Positions 59,428 through 64,000 of a stretch of 64,000 nt of DNA are shown here, one piece after another; positions within the stretch are counted from its first letter, which is position 1; each line of letters begins with the position of its first letter. The translations under genes and the position numbers were made by a program. The notes below the pieces were generated by a model. It did no database searches and had not been told where the DNA came from. It saw only the letters and a list, made by a program, of their open reading frames with translations. This DNA comes from an uncultured Pelagibacteraceae bacterium (GTDB lineage Bacteria; Pseudomonadota; Alphaproteobacteria; Pelagibacterales; Pelagibacteraceae), in the NCBI GenBank assembly GCA_902588835.1, contig CACIQQ010000002.1, forward strand, positions 58,038 to 122,037, written 5' to 3'.

Positions 59428-60425
59428 TTTCTAATACTCTTATTGATTAAATGCACTAATAATTTAATGTGATCTTCGTTATCATTTAAGCAAGGAATTG
59501 TATCGAATTTTTCCCCACCAGCCTCTAAAAAGCTTTCTTTTCCCTGAATAGAAATTTCTTCAAGAGTTTCAACACAATCAGAGGAAAAACCTGGAGAAAT
59601 TACTAAAATATTTTTTTTTCCCTCCTTGGGTAAGTCTTCCAAAGTTTTGTCTGTATAAGGTTGAAGCCATTCTTGTGGACCAAATCTTGATTGAAAAGTT
59701 GTCAAAATGGGTATGTCTTTTTTAAACGTTTCTTTTATTAATCTAGAGGTTTTGTGACAGTAGCAGTGGTATGGATCACCTTTGTCAAAATATTTTTTTG
59801 GTATGCCGTGATAAGAAGCTAATATTAAATCAGGTTTCCAATTAATGCTACTTAGTTTGTTATTTATAGAATTCACAATTGCTTGAATATAAAGTGGTTC
59901 AGATTCATAGTGAGGTATAATTTGAAGACTGGGTTGCCATCTCATTTTCATTAACGTCCTGTACACTTCATCACAAACTGTAGCTGTTGTTGCGGCTGCA
60001 TACTGTGGATACAGAGGAAGTATTATAATGTTTTCACATCCGCTTTCTTGTAAATCTAACATTTTACTCTTTATGCTTGGGTTTCCATATCTCATTGCAT
60101 AATCAACAATCAAGTTCTTATTAGATATAATAGATTTCACTTTTTCAGCTTGCTTAATGGTGTAATATCGTAGAGGTGATATATTTTCTTCTTTCATCCA
60201 TATTTCTTTATATGCTTTTGCTGTTTTAGAGGGTCTAAAAGTAAGGATAAATAAGTTTAAAATAATTTTCCATAAAAAAGGGTTTACTTCAATAACTCGT
60301 CTGTCTGATAAAAATTCATTCAAATATTTTCTTATATCCCACCATCCTGTGGAGTCTGGTGTTCCAAGGTTAATTAATAAAACACCAGTTTTTCCAAAGT
60401 TTACTTGGGGATGATTATTGTCCAT
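59424..60425 (-). CDS. hemH: Ferrochelatase
   Basis: A 333-aa enzyme inserting Fe(II) into protoporphyrin IX. The family signatures LLINLGTPDS near residue 18, ASYHGIPKKY (metal-binding His) and SPGFSSDCVETLEEI are present. It overlaps hemE by 11 bp and hemJ by 4 bp. It supplies heme to KatG and the cytochromes. Confidence 0.97.
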   Translation of the reverse strand: MDNNHPQVNFGKTGVLLINLGTPDSTGWWDIRKYLNEFLSDRRVIEVNPFLWKIILNLFILTFRPSKTAKAYKEIWMKEENISPLRYYTIKQAEKVKSIISNKNLIVDYAMRYGNPSIKSKMLDLQESGCENIIILPLYPQYAAATTATVCDEVYRTLMKMRWQPSLQIIPHYESEPLYIQAIVNSINNKLSSINWKPDLILASYHGIPKKYFDKGDPYHCYCHKTSRLIKETFKKDIPILTTFQSRFGPQEWLQPYTDKTLEDLPKEGKKNILVISPGFSSDCVETLEEISIQGKESFLEAGGEKFDTIPCLNDNEDHIKLLVHLINKSIRK

Positions 60426-61422
60426 TAAAACTCCTAACTTCGTCTACTAAATGTCTAACCATATCCGGGTTTGTTTCCGGTAAAACACCATGTCCTAAAT
60501 TGAATATATATCTTTTTTTATCGAAAGTTTTTAAATATTTTGTCACTTCATTTCTCACAATTTCTTTATTTTGAAGTAAAATTTTTGGATCAAGACCCCC
60601 TTGAACAGGAATATCAATTGTATCCCTAATAATTGAGGGGTCTACATTATAATCAATGCTAATTATGTCAGGTTTTACATTATCTACGAATTTCTTATAA
60701 TTATTAATGTTTCTTGGAAAACAAATTGAGATTGTTTTCTTTTTTCTAATAAAATCTATTAAACTTTTAATAGGTTTATAAACGAAATATTCTAGATCTT
60801 TTTCTGGGAGAAGTCCGGCCCAACTATCAAAAATCTGAATTATAGATGCGCCACTTTCAATTTGAGCTTCAATATGTATTTTCAAGAATTCATCTAATTT
60901 CATCAAAATATTATTTACATACTTATCTTTTGGAAACACTCTGAAATTTCCTCCTTTTGGAGACTTCCTGTTAAGCATGTATAATAATAGGGTCCATGGA
61001 GCTCCAACAAAACCTATTGTATCTTTATTACTATTAGATAATTTCTTTTTTATTTCTTTAACTGTTTTATAGACAGGATCTAGTTTATGGAGAAAATCCT
61101 CTTTTTTAACATTGTTTAATATTTTTAAATCAATCTTTCTCAGATCAGGTCCAAAATTTTTTTTAAAATTCACTTGCTGACCAAGTGCATACGGAACTAA
61201 TAAAATGTCAGAAAAAATTATAGCGGCATCAAAACCAAATCTTTCAATTGGTTGTATTGTTATTTCAGATGATAATTTGGTATTTAAGCACAGTTTGATA
61301 AAATCTTGATTTTTTTTTCTTATAGATCTAAATTCTGGCAAATATCTTCCTGCTTGCCTCATTAACCATATAGGCGTTTCAGAAGATTTGTTGTTTATGC
61401 AATCTTGTATAAGAGTATTCAT
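60415..61422 (-). CDS. hemE: Uroporphyrinogen decarboxylase
   Basis: A 335-aa enzyme converting uroporphyrinogen III to coproporphyrinogen III. The PIWLMRQAGRYLPEFR signature near residue 17 and FGFDAAIIFSDIL are clear. It starts beside the putative origin, the position held in Caulobacter and Rickettsia, and heads the hem operon. Confidence 0.97.
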   Translation of the reverse strand: MNTLIQDCINNKSSETPIWLMRQAGRYLPEFRSIRKKNQDFIKLCLNTKLSSEITIQPIERFGFDAAIIFSDILLVPYALGQQVNFKKNFGPDLRKIDLKILNNVKKEDFLHKLDPVYKTVKEIKKKLSNSNKDTIGFVGAPWTLLLYMLNRKSPKGGNFRVFPKDKYVNNILMKLDEFLKIHIEAQIESGASIIQIFDSWAGLLPEKDLEYFVYKPIKSLIDFIRKKKTISICFPRNINNYKKFVDNVKPDIISIDYNVDPSIIRDTIDIPVQGGLDPKILLQNKEIVRNEVTKYLKTFDKKRYIFNLGHGVLPETNPDMVRHLVDEVRSFNGQ

Positions 61423-61701
61423 ATAATAAGATATTATCTATATTGTTTGTAGTATGTATTGTTAATAATGGTAGTTAATGTTTTTTAACAAGTTTATAAC
61501 AGTTTTTTCACATAAGATTTATTAAATTTACCTTAGAATTCTTTGGGTTTTAATTAATTATCATTTTTTAATTTAAAAAGTATAATATTTATCAACATGG
61601 TTAAAAATGTATATAAATAAGCACTTATACATTAAAATCTTTGAATAGAGTTTTTATTAATTTTATGAAGCAACTTATACACACACATATACTTTTTATA
61701 C
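61423..61701. other. Putative chromosomal replication origin (hemE-ppsR intergenic)
   Basis: This is the longest non-coding stretch of the window (279 bp) and is extremely AT-rich. It contains TTATACACA (61675-61683), a perfect TTATNCACA DnaA box; TTATCAACA (61589-61597) with one mismatch; and weaker TTATACAtt and TTATACAtg at 61625 and 61696. Genes on both sides are transcribed away from it. In Caulobacter and Rickettsia the origin lies between hemE and the DUF299 gene, exactly this place. No exact CtrA site (TTAA-N7-TTAA) was found. Confidence 0.72.
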
Positions 61702-62523
61702 ATGATTAATACATATGACATATATCTTATTTCTGACTCAACTGGAGAAACATTGGAAAGAATATTTCTTGCTATAAAAGCTCAGTTTAAAAATTTTAAA
61801 TATAAAACACACTTCTATTCTTTTACACGAACAGAAAATCAAATCTCCAAAATCCTTGAAGTTTCGGAAAAGAATAGCAAAGCTATAGTACTATATACAA
61901 TAGTTGATAACAAATTAGCTAGACATTTATCAAATGAGTGTAGTTCAAAAAATATTCCATGTTTTGGAATTCTAGGCAATTTGATTATTAGTTTTTCAAA
62001 ACTTTTAGATCAAAAAGCTCTTAATGTTCCTAGTAGACAGCACATAATGGATGATGAGTATTATAAAAAGATTGAAGCCATACAATTCACAATGAACCAC
62101 GACGATGGTAATTCAATAGATGACATTGAAAAATCTGATATCATCCTTTTGGGCGTAAGTAGAACAAGTAAAACTCCAACTTCGATTTATCTTGCAAACA
62201 AAGGAATGAAAATATCAAACATACCTCTGGTTAATGAAAACTCTGTTCCCGATGTAATAAAAAAAAATCCTGGGAAGAAATGTGTGGTTGGTTTGACCGC
62301 AGAACCTGACAGACTGGTAGATTTACGTAAAAATAGAATGCAATCTATTAAAGATAATGAAACCACAGAATATACAAGTCTAGACATTGTGAAAAAAGAA
62401 ATGGAAGACGCAAGAAAACTTTTTCAGAAATATAAATGGCCAAGTATTGACGTAACAAGAAAATCTGTGGAAGAGACAGCTGCCTCAGTTCTAAAGATAC
62501 ATGACATTTTTAACCAAAAATGA
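61702..62523 (+). CDS. ppsR: Pyruvate,water/phosphate dikinase regulatory protein (DUF299)
   Basis: A 273-aa bifunctional kinase/pyrophosphorylase of the DUF299 family that switches PEP synthase or PPDK on and off. It starts IYLISDSTGETLERI and has the P-loop-like GVSRTSKTPTSIYLANKG near residue 152. It is the first gene right of the putative origin and overlaps maf by 4 bp. Confidence 0.94.
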   Translation: MINTYDIYLISDSTGETLERIFLAIKAQFKNFKYKTHFYSFTRTENQISKILEVSEKNSKAIVLYTIVDNKLARHLSNECSSKNIPCFGILGNLIISFSKLLDQKALNVPSRQHIMDDEYYKKIEAIQFTMNHDDGNSIDDIEKSDIILLGVSRTSKTPTSIYLANKGMKISNIPLVNENSVPDVIKKNPGKKCVVGLTAEPDRLVDLRKNRMQSIKDNETTEYTSLDIVKKEMEDARKLFQKYKWPSIDVTRKSVEETAASVLKIHDIFNQK

Positions 62524-63104
62524 AATCAATAATTTTGGCATCAAAGAGCGAAATAAGAAAAAAAATCTTAGATGAGAACAAAATCAAGTGTACAGTTGAA
62601 CCGTCATATTTAGATGAAGATGAAGTAAAGAAATCTTTGATAAATCAAGGAGCTACACCGGAACTAATATCTAAAAATTTAGCAGAATTAAAAGCAAACA
62701 AAGTAAGTCAAAAAAAAATAGGAGAAATAGTTTTAGGCGCTGATAGTGTAATTGATCTTGAGGGAAAATTAATTTCAAAACCAACTAGCAGGTTAGAAGC
62801 AATGAATATTTTAGCTTTATTGAATGGGAAATCTCATTTTCTTATAAGTTCTGTTTGTATATCTCTTGATGGAAAAATGATATGGAACTACACAGAAAAA
62901 GCTGAAATGACAATGAAAAATTTTTCCCGAAAAGAACTTGAAAATTACTTAAACAAGATCTCAGATAAAAACTTATACTCTTATAATGTTTATCAAATAG
63001 AGGGAGAAGGTAAAAAATTATTCAGTAAAATTAAGGGAAACGTTGATACAATTATGGGGCTTCCAATTAAAAGTATTAAACAATATTTGGAAAATATTAA
63101 ATGA
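62520..63104 (+). CDS. maf: Maf-like nucleotide pyrophosphatase
   Basis: A 194-aa Maf/YhdE-family nucleoside triphosphate pyrophosphatase acting on modified or canonical (d)NTPs. It starts IILASKSEIRKKIL and contains VLGADSVIDLEG and YNVYQIEGEG. It overlaps ppsR and aroE by 4 bp each, the conserved origin-side order. Confidence 0.93.
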   Translation: MKSIILASKSEIRKKILDENKIKCTVEPSYLDEDEVKKSLINQGATPELISKNLAELKANKVSQKKIGEIVLGADSVIDLEGKLISKPTSRLEAMNILALLNGKSHFLISSVCISLDGKMIWNYTEKAEMTMKNFSRKELENYLNKISDKNLYSYNVYQIEGEGKKLFSKIKGNVDTIMGLPIKSIKQYLENIK

Positions 63105-63889
63105 AAAAATTTTGTGTTATAGGAAATCCAATCGATCATTCTTTGTCTCCAAAACTTCATAATTTTTGGTTTAAAAAAAATAGAATTGAAGCAATTTACG
63201 AAAAAAAACTTCTTGAGGAAAAAGAAATCCCAAATTTGATTGAGAGTATAAGAAATTCAGAAATAAACGGCGCCAATGTTACAGTTCCTTTTAAAAATTC
63301 TGTAATTCCGTTTTTAGATGACTTAAGTTCTGAGGCAAAAAAAACCAATTCTGTGAACACTATTTGTATAGAGGAAAACAAGGTAGTAGGCCATAATACA
63401 GATATTGCCGGATTTGAGTTAGCCCTAAGATATATAAATTACGATGTTAAAAGAAAAAAGGCACTTATTATAGGAGCTGGTGGTGTAAGTCCTTCTATTA
63501 TCCTTGCTTTAAAAAACATGGGGTGTGAAAATATTTGTTTAACTAATAGAACATTTGAAAAAGCAGAAAAAATTAAAGAAACTTTTAGTGACATTTCTAT
63601 TCGAAAATGGGGCGATATCCCTGAATTTGATATAGTTATCAATGCAACAAGTTTTGGCTTAAAAAATGAAAATTTTGATCTGGATTTTTATGAGTTCGGT
63701 AATAATAAATTTTTTTATGATGTAATTTACAATCCAAGTGAAACAAATTTTCTAAAAAACGCAAGACTTAAGGGAAATAAGACAGAAAACGGTAGAATGA
63801 TGTTTATATATCAGGCTCATCAATCTTTTGCTTTATGGAATAAAGTCTTACCAAAGATTGATAAGGAAACAATAGAAATACTAAAATGA
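63101..63889 (+). CDS. aroE: Shikimate dehydrogenase
   Basis: A 262-aa NADPH-dependent enzyme reducing 3-dehydroshikimate. Substrate-binding NPIDHSLSPKLHN, catalytic Lys in NVTVPFKNS, GHNTDIAGF and the cofactor loop GAGGVSPSII are present. The stop overlaps the coaE start (ATGA). Confidence 0.96.
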   Translation: MKKFCVIGNPIDHSLSPKLHNFWFKKNRIEAIYEKKLLEEKEIPNLIESIRNSEINGANVTVPFKNSVIPFLDDLSSEAKKTNSVNTICIEENKVVGHNTDIAGFELALRYINYDVKRKKALIIGAGGVSPSIILALKNMGCENICLTNRTFEKAEKIKETFSDISIRKWGDIPEFDIVINATSFGLKNENFDLDFYEFGNNKFFYDVIYNPSETNFLKNARLKGNKTENGRMMFIYQAHQSFALWNKVLPKIDKETIEILK

Positions 63890-64000
63890 GAAGAATTGCA
63901 CTAGTTGGAGATATTGGTTCAGGAAAAACTTTTTATTCAAAATTATTTAGATATCCAGTTTTTAATGCAGATTTAGTAGTTTCAAATCTTTATCAGAAAG
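63886..64000 (+). CDS. coaE: Dephospho-CoA kinase, 3' truncated by window
   Basis: The first 38 codons only. The P-loop GDIGSGKTFYS and FNADLVVSNLY (compare DADEIV) identify CoaE, which makes the last step to coenzyme A. The position after aroE is the conserved maf-aroE-coaE order. Most of the protein lies past the window. Confidence 0.85.
   Translation, partial: MRRIALVGDIGSGKTFYSKLFRYPVFNADLVVSNLYQK

Noticed and set aside
61423..61701. CtrA binding sites in the putative origin
   Set aside because: Several TTAA pairs occur in this AT-rich DNA, but none has the exact 7-bp spacing.

Overview
The window reads as one contiguous stretch of a streamlined, very AT-rich alphaproteobacterial chromosome, most likely SAR11 (Pelagibacterales). 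The evidence is the low GC, lysine/asparagine/isoleucine-rich proteins, intergenic gaps mostly of 0-50 bp, many 1-4 bp gene overlaps, and alphaproteobacterial gene orders (coaBC-dut-moeB; irr next to fabA-fabB-fabI; tsaB-fur-miaB-phoH-ybeY-lnt-metK-nusA-infB-rbfA-rpsO-pnp; leuS-lptE-holA facing parB-parA-rsmG-mnmG-mnmE; rho-hemJ-hemH-hemE next to ppsR-maf-aroE-coaE). No rRNA, tRNA, CRISPR array or insertion sequence was seen.

Layout. 1-2655: end of coaBC, dut, a ThiF/MoeB-like E1 enzyme, an SH3 protein and a peroxiredoxin. 2662-6554: a 59-aa Cys-rich protein behind Fur-box-like sites, then the leftward operon katG / Asp-hydroxylase-like / DUF2061, then irr. 6627-9253: fabA-fabB-fabI plus a 40-aa membrane peptide. 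9256-22093: a long leftward transcription/translation block. 22026-32906: envelope and housekeeping genes (deacetylase, bax, nfu, trpS, murJ, maeB, BON lipoprotein, rsmI, LppC, rdgB). 32943-41594: grpE-dnaK-dnaJ, dapB, nth, a PfkB kinase, a 35-aa ArfA-like gene, an orphan winged-helix regulator, an L,D-transpeptidase, yggS and a ThiE-like gene. 41614-47442: a porin (leftward), then DUF3576, leuS, lptE and holA. 47439-53032: parB-parA-rsmG-mnmG and mnmE. 53029-57607: an accessory block (carbamoyltransferase, sulfotransferase, TPR/GT41 glycosyltransferase) set between mnmE and rho. 57663-61422: rho, hemJ, hemH, hemE. 61423-61701: the probable chromosome origin. 61702-64000: ppsR, maf, aroE and the start of coaE.

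How it fits together. The right-hand 17 kb looks like the origin/segregation region. DnaA-box-like repeats lie between hemE and ppsR, a perfect parS lies inside rsmG, parAB is beside it, and genes on both sides of the putative origin point away from it. The left end joins iron/heme and peroxide biology: Irr-like boxes flank irr and lie against the -35 of katG, and Fur-like boxes precede the small Cys-rich gene. The most notable regulatory structure is a nusA promoter followed by a leader that is almost entirely a UUCG-tetraloop intrinsic terminator abutting the nusA start codon, which suggests NusA-controlled attenuation. Several divergent gene pairs share or overlap their start regions, and two hairpins are written into the 3' ends of coding sequences.
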